The notes: a model not told the origin generated them from the letters alone. Counted from the first letter of the stretch, positions 1-7,198 are shown. The stretch is DNA of 64,000 bases from Candidatus Riflebacteria bacterium HGW-Riflebacteria-1 (GCA_002839445.1 PGYB01000017.1:1-64000); one strand, 5' to 3'. Program-made: numbers and translations.

Positions 1-45
1 GCAACCAGGCCAATTCTTAATTCTTTTTACATTGAGCGATCTCAT
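1..45 (-). CDS. possible start of next cassette gene (partial)
   Basis: An open frame starts with ATG at 45 and runs off the window edge after 15 codons (begins MRSLNVKRIK). It lies about 50 nt inside the cassette that begins after the attC-like site at 90-193, which is where a cassette gene is expected to begin. There is no clear Shine-Dalgarno sequence in front of the ATG, so the start is uncertain and no family can be assigned. Confidence 0.25.
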   Translation of the reverse strand, partial: MRSLNVKRIKNWPGC

Positions 46-89
46 ACAATCATAGTCACCGTTAACCCAGATCGTTATTTCATTTTTTT

Positions 90-193
90 AGCTTAACGCC
101 TGTCGTGACCGGAAATGAGAGACGGGCGCGGGTGTTGCGTAAGCAAGACCCGTGAACGTCGGTCAATTTCCGCGTCGACGCTCTGGTTATCGC
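90..193 (-). repeat. attC-like recombination site (end of prolyl oligopeptidase cassette)
   Basis: This ~104-nt element is homologous to the one at 2448-2549. Read on the minus strand it opens with GCGATAAC (193-186) and ends with GCGTTAAGC, whose GTTAAGC (97-91) fits the integron core GTTRRRY exactly. Nested complementary arms are visible: 110-116 with 166-172, 122-126 with 149-153, and an apical TTGC-GTAA-GCAA at 135-146. The R'' octamer GCGATAAC is the exact complement of GTTATCGC at the start of the same cassette (2455-2448). Length, layout and orientation away from the integrase fit an attC site. Identity is inferred without a covariance search. Confidence 0.75.
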
Positions 194-2454
194 TTTTCAA
201 TTTATTTTAATTGTTGCCTGTTTTTAATCACGTCTGCATTCTCAGATTATCATTTGCCGGAGCAAATTTTACCAGCAAAAAAATGTTGATCATACAGATC
301 CTGGCGATGGCTGTTTGTCGGTTCAATACGTTGGCTCAAGACCCAGATTCTTGAAGATGAACGTGTAGACATCCGCCGCCTCGTCGATGCGTTTACTCGT
401 ATTGCTGGCCCCATGCCCTGACTTTTTTTCGATACGTATGAATGTGGGGTTGTCGCCAACCTGCTTGTCTTGAAGCGTTGCAATGAACTTAAACGAGTGG
501 GCCGGGACAACCCGATCATCGTGATCTGCGGTCGTGACAAGAGTCGCGGGATATTGCACCCCATCCTTAAGATTGTGCAGTGGCGAGTATCCCAACAAAT
601 ACGGAAAATACGTCGCGTCATCACTTGAACCATACTCGGTTTGCCAGGCCCAGCCAATCGTGAACTTTTGAAATCGGAGCATGTCCATGACGCCGACTGA
701 CGGAATGGCGACTTTGCAGAGATCAGGTCGTTTCGTCATGACTGCGCCGATTAACAGGCCTCCGTTCGATCGGCCGTTAATCACCAATTTGTCGGAGCAC
801 GTGTAGTTGCTGGAAAACAACCACCCGGCGGCGGCGATGAAATCGGCAAAAACATTTTCCTTCTCGAGTTTCATGCCGGCTTCGTGCCATCTCTCACCGT
901 ATTCACCGCCACCTCTCAGATTCGCCACGGCGTAGATGCCACCTTGTTCCATCCAGGCCACCTTCAATGGGTCGAACTTTGGATTGAGGATTGAACCGAA
1001 ACCGCCATAGCCATACAAAAGAGTGGGGTTTTGGCCGTTGCGTTGAACACCCTTTTTGCAGATGATAAACATCGGAATCTTCGTTCCGTCAGCGCTCGCG
1101 TAGAATACCTGCTCAATACAGAAATTGTCGGGTTTGAAATCGACCGACGATGACTGAAACAACTCACTGGCGCAAGAGGCGATGTCGTATTTGTAGTTCA
1201 TTGGAGGGGAAGTGAACGATTCGAACGTGTAGAACACAACAGTCGAGGATTTTTCTCCGACGAAACCCTCTGCTGTGCCCAGCGCCGGCAAGGCGATGTC
1301 GTTTTCGAAATGACCCGCTGCGTCGTACACGGTGATGCGGTGCGTTACGTCCTTCAAATAGGCGAGAAAGAGTTTCCCGCCTGCGGCATTGATCGACTCG
1401 ACAGGTTCTGGGCGTTCGGGAATGATCTCTTGCCAGGATTGTTCGTCGATATTGTTTGTATTGACACATATCACTCTTCCGTTTGGGGCATTCCTGCTGG
1501 TATGGATGGTCAATTTGTCGCCATTGCTGTCGATCACCCAGAAGAAATCATCGAACTCGCTGATGAGAGGCCTGAAGACCACCTCATTGTTGCTCAAATC
1601 ACGAATCAGCAGTGCATTGCCCTTCTTGCCGATGCTGGAATCCAAAATGTACAACAGCAGGAAGCGCTCGTCTTCGGTGATACCTGGCATGTGGAAGCGT
1701 TGCGGATGGGCTTGATCTTCGAAGATCAGTTCATCAGCACCCTGATCGGTGTGGAGTGTATGATAAAACACGCGATGGTTCTCGTTCTTTTCCGACAGTG
1801 CTATGCCGGAAGTCGGCGGAGAATCATAGCGACTGTAGTAGAATCCGTCACCGTACCAGGCAATGGTCGAAAACTTAACCCATTTGAGGCGTTCTGGCAG
1901 GATCGCCCTCGTTCGAATGTCCATGATGCGAATTTCCTGCCAATCAGAGCCGCTTTCGACAATCGAATAGGCCATAAAACTTGCATCTTTCGACACTTCC
2001 CACTCTCTGATCTGGACAGTGCCGTCCGCAGACATTACGTTTGGATCGAGGAGAACCTCGGGATTTCCGTCAAGGCCTTTCTGAACGTAGTGAACGAACT
2101 GATTCTGCAAACCGTTGTTCCTGGTGAAGAAGAAATACCCGGTTTTTTCACAGGGTGGCGAATATTTCGGATAGTTGTAGATCGTCTCGAGACGGGCCCG
2201 GATTTTTGCTCGGAAGGGAATGCTTTCAAGAAACGAATTCGTCAAAGCATTCTGCTCATCAACCCATTGAAGGGTTTCGGTGGCATTGTCGTCCTCAAGC
2301 CAACGGTAGGGATCGGGGATTTTCTTCCCAAAATAGGTGTCGACGTGATCGCATTTGCGGGTTTCAGGGTATTTCAGGTTGCCTCCAGCATTCATAGTTT
2401 ATCAAACGATCGCATCATCGATTAATTGTATTTTTTTTGTTTATTTAGCGATAA
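97..2454 (-). mobile_element. integron gene cassette 2 (prolyl oligopeptidase cassette)
   Basis: The boundaries are the predicted G|TT cleavage points of the two attC-like sites. Position 2455|2454 lies in GTTATCGC and position 97|96 lies in GTTAAGC. One large gene fills the cassette, with a 59-nt leader before its ATG and its attC about 130 nt after its stop. The cassette's first bases and its R'' box are perfectly complementary over 8-9 nt (2447-2455 against 186-194), as expected of a circularisable cassette. At 2.36 kb it is large for a cassette. Confidence 0.7.
323..2395 (-). CDS. prolyl oligopeptidase (peptidase S9A)
   Basis: This is a 690-residue serine peptidase that cleaves short peptides after proline. 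The length is typical of the family. The N-terminal ~400 residues match the beta-propeller part and the C-terminal part is an alpha/beta hydrolase. The nucleophile is Ser543 in GRSNGG; the acid is Asp626 or Asp627 in ADHDDRVVP; the base is His661 in KSGHGAS. There is no signal peptide, so a cytoplasmic enzyme is expected. The ATG at 2395 has no obvious ribosome-binding site. The gene is alone inside an integron cassette and reads in the cassette direction, so expression may depend on the array promoter near 5830. Function is confident; the cassette setting is the unusual part. Confidence 0.93.
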   Translation of the reverse strand: MNAGGNLKYPETRKCDHVDTYFGKKIPDPYRWLEDDNATETLQWVDEQNALTNSFLESIPFRAKIRARLETIYNYPKYSPPCEKTGYFFFTRNNGLQNQFVHYVQKGLDGNPEVLLDPNVMSADGTVQIREWEVSKDASFMAYSIVESGSDWQEIRIMDIRTRAILPERLKWVKFSTIAWYGDGFYYSRYDSPPTSGIALSEKNENHRVFYHTLHTDQGADELIFEDQAHPQRFHMPGITEDERFLLLYILDSSIGKKGNALLIRDLSNNEVVFRPLISEFDDFFWVIDSNGDKLTIHTSRNAPNGRVICVNTNNIDEQSWQEIIPERPEPVESINAAGGKLFLAYLKDVTHRITVYDAAGHFENDIALPALGTAEGFVGEKSSTVVFYTFESFTSPPMNYKYDIASCASELFQSSSVDFKPDNFCIEQVFYASADGTKIPMFIICKKGVQRNGQNPTLLYGYGGFGSILNPKFDPLKVAWMEQGGIYAVANLRGGGEYGERWHEAGMKLEKENVFADFIAAAGWLFSSNYTCSDKLVINGRSNGGLLIGAVMTKRPDLCKVAIPSVGVMDMLRFQKFTIGWAWQTEYGSSDDATYFPYLLGYSPLHNLKDGVQYPATLVTTADHDDRVVPAHSFKFIATLQDKQVGDNPTFIRIEKKSGHGASNTSKRIDEAADVYTFIFKNLGLEPTY

Positions 2455-2549
2455 CGCCAGTCGTGACCGGAAAAACGAGACGGGCAGGGTGTTGCGCAAG
2501 CAAGACCCGTGACAGGCCTCATTTTCCGCGTCGACGCGATTGTTCGATG
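2448..2549 (-). repeat. attC-like recombination site (end of cassette 1)
   Basis: This is the second copy of the structured repeat at 90-193. On the minus strand it runs from CATCGAAC (2549-2542) to GCGTTATCGC (2457-2448). Arms are 2468-2474 with 2522-2528, 2480-2484 with 2506-2510, and apical TTGC-GCAA-GCAA at 2492-2503. Relative to the first copy, one outer-stem pair is changed on both sides (T116:A166 there, A2474:T2522 here), which preserves pairing. Its R'' octamer CATCGAAC is the exact complement of GTTCGATG at 5786-5779, the predicted start of cassette 1. Its GTT cores fit the GTTRRRY consensus only partly. Confidence 0.72.
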
Positions 2550-2649
2550 TCTTATTTTATATCATTTTTACGACTTTCCAAGGTTTGAATGAAGGGATAA
2601 TGCAACCATGAAAATCGCTTTCATTTCTTGTTAACAGAACAATTTGAAG

Positions 2650-3444
2650 TCAATTTGCTTTTGCGACAATATCGAAACGCCAAACTGGCACTTTTTCATA
2701 AACATTTTTAGTCATGCTTAAGATAAAAACTTCAACGAAGGAGCCTGACTTGAAAAGTTCGTTCCCCAATTGGGTAATCTGTTTGGGGTCGAAGCCATAC
2801 CCGGTTATCTGAAGGCGATTATCATAGTCCAATCTCAGGTTAGTAAGCCAAATTTTTTCCTTGCCTGTCTCACTGCCATTAATCCTCTTACTGACTTGTG
2901 GTGTAAAGGTGGCTAATTTCAACAGACTCCTGATCGCACGAGTAATCTGCTGATTGCGCTTCGAAACACAATTCCACATTTCAGTTTTATTCCCCTTCTG
3001 CTCATTTTCGGTGTTGCGGTAACAAATGAGTTTTTCTTGGGAAGAAACAGAAAGAACAGGCTGACCATCGCGCATTTCTGCAGAAACTGAAATGGCAAGT
3101 GAATTGTGGGCAAGTCTGGTGTCAGCAAAAGAGTAAACCAGCATTTTTTCAAAAATTGGAATCAGTGTGTCCTGGGTTCCGAGCCAACCAAGCTCAAAGG
3201 GAAATTCATACCATTGTTCTGCCATTACCAATGGCGAAACACGGACGTCATTATATTTCAGACCCAGGTCTGTCATTGTATCTGCTACGTAATCAAGACA
3301 CATTTGCAAGTTGTTATACTCGGCCCTTCCGGTGTAAGCCTGCGTATTAGCATCCGTTTTATTCTTTTGTGAATCTTCAGGCCCGGCGAAGCCAGGGAAA
3401 ACAATGCCAGCAAACAGACAAACCAACAAAAAACGTTTAATCAT
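2650..3444 (-). CDS. secreted protein of unknown function
   Basis: The start is the ATG at 3444, which has a GGAGGG ribosome-binding site just upstream and gives a clean signal peptide (MIKRFLLVCLFAGIVFPGFA). A longer frame reaching 3489 has no such signals. The mature protein of about 245 residues is mixed alpha/beta with no membrane segment and three scattered cysteines (after removal of the signal peptide). Near its C-terminus, two stretches (DNRLQITGYGFDPKQI and GSFVEVFILSMTKN) loosely resemble fimbrial-assembly (PilN-like) domains, but I do not claim homology. It follows the TlpA-like gene by about 130 nt in the same cassette. Confidence 0.75.
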   Translation of the reverse strand: MIKRFLLVCLFAGIVFPGFAGPEDSQKNKTDANTQAYTGRAEYNNLQMCLDYVADTMTDLGLKYNDVRVSPLVMAEQWYEFPFELGWLGTQDTLIPIFEKMLVYSFADTRLAHNSLAISVSAEMRDGQPVLSVSSQEKLICYRNTENEQKGNKTEMWNCVSKRNQQITRAIRSLLKLATFTPQVSKRINGSETGKEKIWLTNLRLDYDNRLQITGYGFDPKQITQLGNELFKSGSFVEVFILSMTKNVYEKVPVWRFDIVAKAN

Positions 3445-3510
3445 TTCAGCCCTCCATAAAAATTGTTTTGAAAAACAACACCACATCAATACAGAATCGC
3501 CACCTCAGGA

Positions 3511-3546
3511 ACAACAGGCCCCGAGCATTCGCCGGGGGGACCTGTT
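3511..3546 (-). other. imperfect GC-rich hairpin
   Basis: ACAGG at 3514-3518 pairs with CCTGT at 3541-3545, and an inner C-run pairs with a G-run. The hairpin sits 28 nt past the stop of the TlpA-like gene. There is no U-tract, so it is a weak terminator candidate or an mRNA-stabilising hairpin. Short direct repeats (CTCAGGAA, ending near 3512 and 3567) flank it. It lacks a GTT core and does not qualify as attC. Confidence 0.35.
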
Positions 3547-3572
3547 CAAATTATTCCGACTCAGGAAAACCG

Positions 3573-5162
3573 TTATTTGGGAAACGAAACCTTCACTTTG
3601 AAACCAGGAAGGATCTGCTCTTCCTTGGCCTGGCCTCTTTCCACGGTAATCTGACTGGAAACCTCCTTCTTGGTCTGCCGATCTTTGTCCTTGAAGATAC
3701 TCCGCAATCTCAGGTCTGCAGTGACTGAGCCGATCATGGTGCCAGAAAAAACCAGAGAATAGTGCCGATACTCTTCGGAACCAGCTATGGGTCCACCATA
3801 TCCTCTCGTTTTCCCATCGACCAGATGGCGCCAATGGGTAGTCTGAGGGTGCCCATCTTCGATCACTTCGATATCCAGGATGGGTCTCCTGATGCCATCG
3901 ATTTTTTCGGCAATGATTCCCGTCAATGCTTCGGGGTCATTTCCATACCAGGAACTGATGACTCGTCCGTCTGAAGCGATGAGATAGGTCAGTGGAACTG
4001 CGGACATCCCGAACAAGCGTTGGTACTTTTTGAACTGAACATCCTTCGCTTTTTCCGAGTTGTCGATGATCTGAGGATACGAAACACCGTTTGCCTTCAG
4101 GAAATCCACAGCAAACTGCTTTTGGTCCGACACGTTGAAACCGAGAACCACGACGTCTTTGTCCTTGTATGCAGCATGGATCTTTTCCAAGGTTGGCATT
4201 TCTTGACGGCAGGGAGGGCATCCGACCCTCCAGAAGACCAGCACCACCATTTTTCCGAGTTGCTCGGAAAGCTGGAAATTGTTCCCTTCAATTGTCTCGA
4301 AGGAAAACTCGGGCGCCTTCTCTCCTTCGGGAATCAGGCCATCCTCCAACTGGGGCTCAAACCATTCCTTCCAGTTTTCGGGCGGCTTCCATGCGAATTT
4401 CCCATCGTCCATTGCTGCATCGACGGTCACATTGAGCCACTGCTCATGATTCTCAATACCATTTTCCGTCCGGACGATCTCCTTGATTTTGCGTGGAAGG
4501 CCATCCTTATGGGAAATCCAAAACAGCTGGCTCCTCTGATAATCGAGAAAACTGGCTTCGATCAGATCACACATCTCCTCACCCACTTTTTCCCTCTTAA
4601 GGAGTCTCACTCCATCGAACTTGGACTTTTCCAATACATCCTTTGTCCCATGAAAGAGACTTGCCTGCATAATCAGCATGGGCATACCCGCCCTAAGGTC
4701 GCTGAAAGCATGCGCAAGAGAATGCTTTCCCGGCACAGATCGGATTTTTTTGAACCCGATACCAGCGATTTTTTCATATTCCTGAGGATCTTCAAATCCC
4801 ATTCTGGGTCTTTTGTTTGGCCAGTAAATCCAAAAGTATTGCCCATCACCGATCAGAATTCCAGTAGTCCCATTCGCATTTTTGCTTTCAATCCGGGCGA
4901 AATTGGGCTTTTTCAACCAGATCTTGTAGCTCCCGCTGCCGACGGTTTTCCCGGCAAACCTCGATTCGAATTCACTCTCCCAGGAAAGAGTGCCGGCATC
5001 CAGCATCTTCTTTTTCATGGCTTCATACAGGGCTGTTCCTTCCTTATCTGGCTGAAAGGTTGCAGACGCCAAAGGCCCTGATTCCGCAAAAGAAGCCCCG
5101 CAAAAGGCACAGAGAAACATCGTCAAAAAAATGTGAAAGAACAGTCTTTGCATGGTACGCAT
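3573..5162 (-). CDS. LolA-like/TlpA-like thioredoxin-fold exported protein
   Basis: This 529-residue protein has a signal peptide (residues 1-26, ending ASFA). Residues ~40-260 resemble the LolA/DUF2092-type beta domain seen in outer-membrane lipoprotein carriers. Residues ~283-415 are an AhpC/TlpA-type thioredoxin fold with redox motif C315-P-P-C318 and a cis-proline near 390. The last ~110 residues are beta-rich and unassigned. Similar LolA-plus-TlpA fusions are usually predicted to act in the envelope as disulfide reductases or carriers; that role is inference. The ATG at 5162 is preceded by AGAAGGG. The gene lies in cassette 1, an uncommon cargo. Confidence 0.85.
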   Translation of the reverse strand: MRTMQRLFFHIFLTMFLCAFCGASFAESGPLASATFQPDKEGTALYEAMKKKMLDAGTLSWESEFESRFAGKTVGSGSYKIWLKKPNFARIESKNANGTTGILIGDGQYFWIYWPNKRPRMGFEDPQEYEKIAGIGFKKIRSVPGKHSLAHAFSDLRAGMPMLIMQASLFHGTKDVLEKSKFDGVRLLKREKVGEEMCDLIEASFLDYQRSQLFWISHKDGLPRKIKEIVRTENGIENHEQWLNVTVDAAMDDGKFAWKPPENWKEWFEPQLEDGLIPEGEKAPEFSFETIEGNNFQLSEQLGKMVVLVFWRVGCPPCRQEMPTLEKIHAAYKDKDVVVLGFNVSDQKQFAVDFLKANGVSYPQIIDNSEKAKDVQFKKYQRLFGMSAVPLTYLIASDGRVISSWYGNDPEALTGIIAEKIDGIRRPILDIEVIEDGHPQTTHWRHLVDGKTRGYGGPIAGSEEYRHYSLVFSGTMIGSVTADLRLRSIFKDKDRQTKKEVSSQITVERGQAKEEQILPGFKVKVSFPK

Positions 5163-5375
5163 TCCGAAATATCCCTTCTCAAAGGCATTATGGGTATCAA
5201 ACGATGAAAATCAAACTTTCCGGAAAACCCGTTTTTCTTTTCTTTAACTCCTTTCCTTCTTTTGAGTCGATCGCCGGATCTCCTTTTCCGGCAATTGAAA
5301 CTCCGGGCGGTCAAGGCAACAAGACTGTCGGAAAAACGCTTTTAGAAAATCATCTTTTTCCAAGCCAGGCCTCTG

Positions 5376-5499
5376 TCACGCTTGTCTGCATAACTTGCCA
5401 AGGGAGTTGTCATTAACAATTACAGCGGTCCTTTGTCTTTTGTATTTCAGCACCAACGATTGTATCAAGATTGATATACCAGATTTCATCTTGCTTCAT
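5376..5499 (-). pseudogene. MazF/PemK-type toxin remnant
   Basis: The frame begins at ATG 5499, overlapping the antitoxin gene by 14 nt as in intact modules, and reads MKQDEIWYINLDTIVGAEIQ, a typical MazF/PemK N-terminus. An extra A in the run near 5433 shifts the frame: the first frame stops at 5413, while the next frame continues RTAVIVNDNSLGKL before similarity ends and a stop follows at 5376. Intact family members have about 110 residues, so this one has both a frameshift and a missing C-terminal half. No functional endoribonuclease is expected. A sequencing error could explain the shift but not the truncation. Confidence 0.75.
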
Positions 5500-5698
5500 A
5501 GAACGACTCAAAATCAATTGAAGAAAAAGCAGTTAGCTCTTTGTCAGACTCATAATCTTCCAGCAAAGCTTCTGCTGCTGATTCAAGATTTTTTTTCGGT
5601 GCAGCCTTGCGAATATTTTTTAATGTTTTTTCAACGATTAATATTCTTGCGTTTACTGGCAGCTTTTTTAGTGCAATCAAAATTTCTTTTGTTCCCAT
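5486..5698 (-). CDS. antitoxin of a MazF/PemK-type module
   Basis: A 70-residue protein with a helical N-terminal half and the C-terminal tail KELTAFSSIDFESFYEAR, typical of the small antitoxins encoded just before MazF/PemK toxins. AAGGGGTG lies a few bases before the ATG, and a consensus TATAAT lies upstream. It overlaps the toxin remnant by 14 nt. With the toxin destroyed, this is an orphan antitoxin. It is the first gene of the array, and toxin-antitoxin cassettes are common in chromosomal integrons. Confidence 0.8.
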   Translation of the reverse strand: MGTKEILIALKKLPVNARILIVEKTLKNIRKAAPKKNLESAAEALLEDYESDKELTAFSSIDFESFYEAR

Positions 5699-5730
5699 TT
5701 ACCACACCCCTTAGATTCAAACACTATAGA

Positions 5731-5736
5731 ATTATA
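5731..5736 (-). promoter_or_regulatory. -10 element for the antitoxin gene
   Basis: The minus strand reads GCTATAATTC, a perfect TATAAT, about 33 nt before the antitoxin start codon. I see no good -35 hexamer at 17 nt, so it may be a weak or activated promoter. A private promoter is usual for toxin-antitoxin cassettes. Confidence 0.5.
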
Positions 5737-5778
5737 GCAGCTTTTATCATTTTGCTTTTTATTTATTTTTATTCTTTC

Positions 5779-5818
5779 CATCGAACAGTTATTTTTATGC
5801 CGATTCGGCTTTTTTTAT
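5779..5818 (-). other. putative attI insertion point
   Basis: The predicted junction between integron platform and first cassette is G5786|T5785 in GTTCGATG (minus strand). It lies about 30 nt downstream of the candidate Pc promoter and 160 nt from the integrase start, the usual place for attI. A small GCCGATTCGGC inverted repeat (5799-5809) lies beside it. The exact attI limits cannot be read from sequence. Confidence 0.5.
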
Positions 5819-5847
5819 AGTTTAGGGATAATTCGGGGTGGTGTCAA
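5819..5847 (-). promoter_or_regulatory. candidate cassette promoter Pc
   Basis: On the minus strand, a perfect TTGACA (5847-5842), a 17-nt spacer and TAAACT (5824-5819) form a good sigma-70 promoter. It points away from the integrase into cassette 1, about 30 nt before the predicted insertion point. This is the geometry expected for an integron Pc. Confidence 0.65.
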
Positions 5848-5867
5848 ACTAAAAACGGGTGGGTTTC

Positions 5868-5897
5868 TCGACAAAGGTGATGGGTTTTCGTTATAAT
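5868..5897 (+). promoter_or_regulatory. candidate integrase promoter
   Basis: TCGACA (5868-5873), an 18-nt spacer and a perfect TATAAT (5892-5897) precede the integrase by about 50 nt. The promoter is divergent from the candidate Pc. I see no LexA-type box overlapping it. Confidence 0.55.
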
Positions 5898-5947
5898 AAT
5901 GCTATAGATGTAATTATGCCGAGTCGGTATAAGTGTGAGGAAAAAAT

Positions 5948-7183
5948 ATGTTGGAGGACTTTCGCAGGTTTCTTGTCGAAAAAAGGTCAGTGCACGAAAA
6001 GGCTGTGCCTTGGTACCTGCGCTGGGTTTCCAGCTGCTTCGAATTCTTTAATCTTGATTACGCAGAAACGCTTTCCGATAAACAAAGCCAGGAATTCTTT
6101 GTCCAGTTCGCCAGAAACCATGAAGAGTGGCAAGTCAGGCAGGCAAAAGAAGCCTTGCGCCTCTTTAAATACTTCCAGGCCACTACAGATAGAACCGGTA
6201 GCGCCAGCAGACAAAGCAGCCCCGAATGGAAAGCTCTCGAAGAAGACGCAAGTAACCTGCTGCGGCTCAAACATCGGGCACAGAACACAGAAAAAACCTA
6301 CCTGACCTGGCTGCGCTCATTTGCCGGATATCTTGGCAGCAAGCCGCCAGATCAGATTACTTCCGATGATATTCAGCAATACCTCAGCTATCTCGCGGTA
6401 GAGCGCAAGGTTTCTACTTCCACCCAGAACCAGGCACTGAACGCACTTGTTTTTCTTTATAAACAGGTTCTCAATAAAGAACTCGGTGAACACGAACTCG
6501 ATGCGGTCAGAGCAAATTATAAACGAAAACTGCCTGTTGTCTTGACCAGAAGCGAAATTCAAAGCATTTTTGCACAACTTTCGGGAACCTGCAAAACAAT
6601 GTCGATGCTGATCTATGGCTGCGGAATCAGACTTCAGGAATGCCTGAATCTGCGAATCAAGGATGTCGACTGCGACCGCGGCATGCTGATTGTCAGAGCC
6701 GGCAAAGGTGAAAAAGATCGAAGAACCGTGCTTCCAGAAATGCTGAAACAGGCAATCACCGACCAGATCTCGCAAGCAAGAACGCTGCACGAACTTGACC
6801 GCAAAAATGACGTCGCCGGAGTTGCTTTGCCCGATGCACTGACCCGCAAATACCCGAATGCCAACAAAGAGTGGGCGTGGTTCTGGCTATTTCCGTCAAG
6901 ATCTCTGTCAGTCGATCCGAGATCTAATATTGCCCGGCGCCATCACGCCCATCCAGCGACCCTGCAAAAAGCCTTTAAATCTGCCGTAGAAAGTGCAAAT
7001 ATTGCCAAACAGGCATCGATTCACACTCTTAGACACAGTTTTGCTACGCATCTTCTCGAAAATGGCTACGATATCAGAACTATCCAGGAACTGCTCGGGC
7101 ACAACAGCCTGCAAACAACCATGATCTACACTCATGTCGCCGGCAAAAATATACTGGGCGTAAAAAGCCCGCTCGATCAATGA
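5948..7183 (+). CDS. intI: integron-type tyrosine recombinase (IntI family), N-terminally extended
   Basis: A 411-residue recombinase that would insert and excise cassettes at attI and attC. The catalytic set is complete: Arg228, a beta-hairpin Lys in GKGEKDR, His359, Arg362, His385 and nucleophile Tyr394. Between about 286 and 335 it carries the extra segment that separates IntI from XerC/D (ALPDALTRKYPNANKEW, then DPR and RRHH). Typical IntI proteins have 320-350 residues; here about 90 extra N-terminal residues form a SAM-like domain before the usual one at ~100-185. TGAGGA lies 7 nt before the ATG. The cassette genes lie upstream on the opposite strand. Confidence 0.9.
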   Translation: MLEDFRRFLVEKRSVHEKAVPWYLRWVSSCFEFFNLDYAETLSDKQSQEFFVQFARNHEEWQVRQAKEALRLFKYFQATTDRTGSASRQSSPEWKALEEDASNLLRLKHRAQNTEKTYLTWLRSFAGYLGSKPPDQITSDDIQQYLSYLAVERKVSTSTQNQALNALVFLYKQVLNKELGEHELDAVRANYKRKLPVVLTRSEIQSIFAQLSGTCKTMSMLIYGCGIRLQECLNLRIKDVDCDRGMLIVRAGKGEKDRRTVLPEMLKQAITDQISQARTLHELDRKNDVAGVALPDALTRKYPNANKEWAWFWLFPSRSLSVDPRSNIARRHHAHPATLQKAFKSAVESANIAKQASIHTLRHSFATHLLENGYDIRTIQELLGHNSLQTTMIYTHVAGKNILGVKSPLDQ

Positions 7184-7198
7184 AAAAAGATTTTTTCA
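7181..7198. terminator. A/T-rich palindrome between convergent genes
   Basis: TGAAAAAA-GA-TTTTTTCA is a perfect inverted repeat holding the stop codons of both the integrase and the convergent ABC-F gene. The stem has almost no G/C, so it could act as a weak bidirectional terminator at most. Confidence 0.4.

Larger units (their letters stand above)
2455..5785 (-). mobile_element. integron gene cassette 1 (composite, about 3.3 kb)
   Basis: The predicted cassette lies between the attI-proximal core (G5786|T5785 in GTTCGATG) and the attC at 2448-2549. It holds an antitoxin, a broken MazF/PemK toxin, a TlpA-like protein and a secreted unknown, all on the minus strand. I see no intact attC between these genes. 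It is therefore either one very large cassette or several cassettes fused by loss of internal attC sites; the truncated toxin favours fusion. The complementary ends (5779-5786 and 2542-2549) support the outer limits. Confidence 0.55.
5796..5928. repeat. pair of 14-nt direct repeats in attI/promoter region
   Basis: TATGCCGATTCGGC at 5796-5809 and TATGCCGAGTCGGT at 5915-5928 differ at two positions and lie 119 nt apart. One sits next to the attI junction and the other between the integrase -10 element and start codon. They could be integrase-binding direct repeats or operators for a repressor. Confidence 0.45.

Noticed and set aside
1310..2425. A 371-codon plus-strand frame opposite the prolyl oligopeptidase gene
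   Set aside because: The opposite strand encodes a full peptidase with its catalytic triad; this frame has no recognisable domain or ribosome-binding site and is an antisense shadow.
3511..3546. Hairpin considered as an internal attC
   Set aside because: No GTT core at either end and no resemblance to the two attC-like repeats; kept only as a hairpin.
4020..5081. A 353-codon plus-strand frame opposite the TlpA-like gene
   Set aside because: The minus strand encodes a recognisable thioredoxin-fold protein with CPPC; the plus frame is low-complexity shadow.
5859..6305. A 148-codon plus-strand frame overlapping the integrase start
   Set aside because: It begins upstream of the integrase promoter and has no domain; the integrase frame is clearly the coding one.
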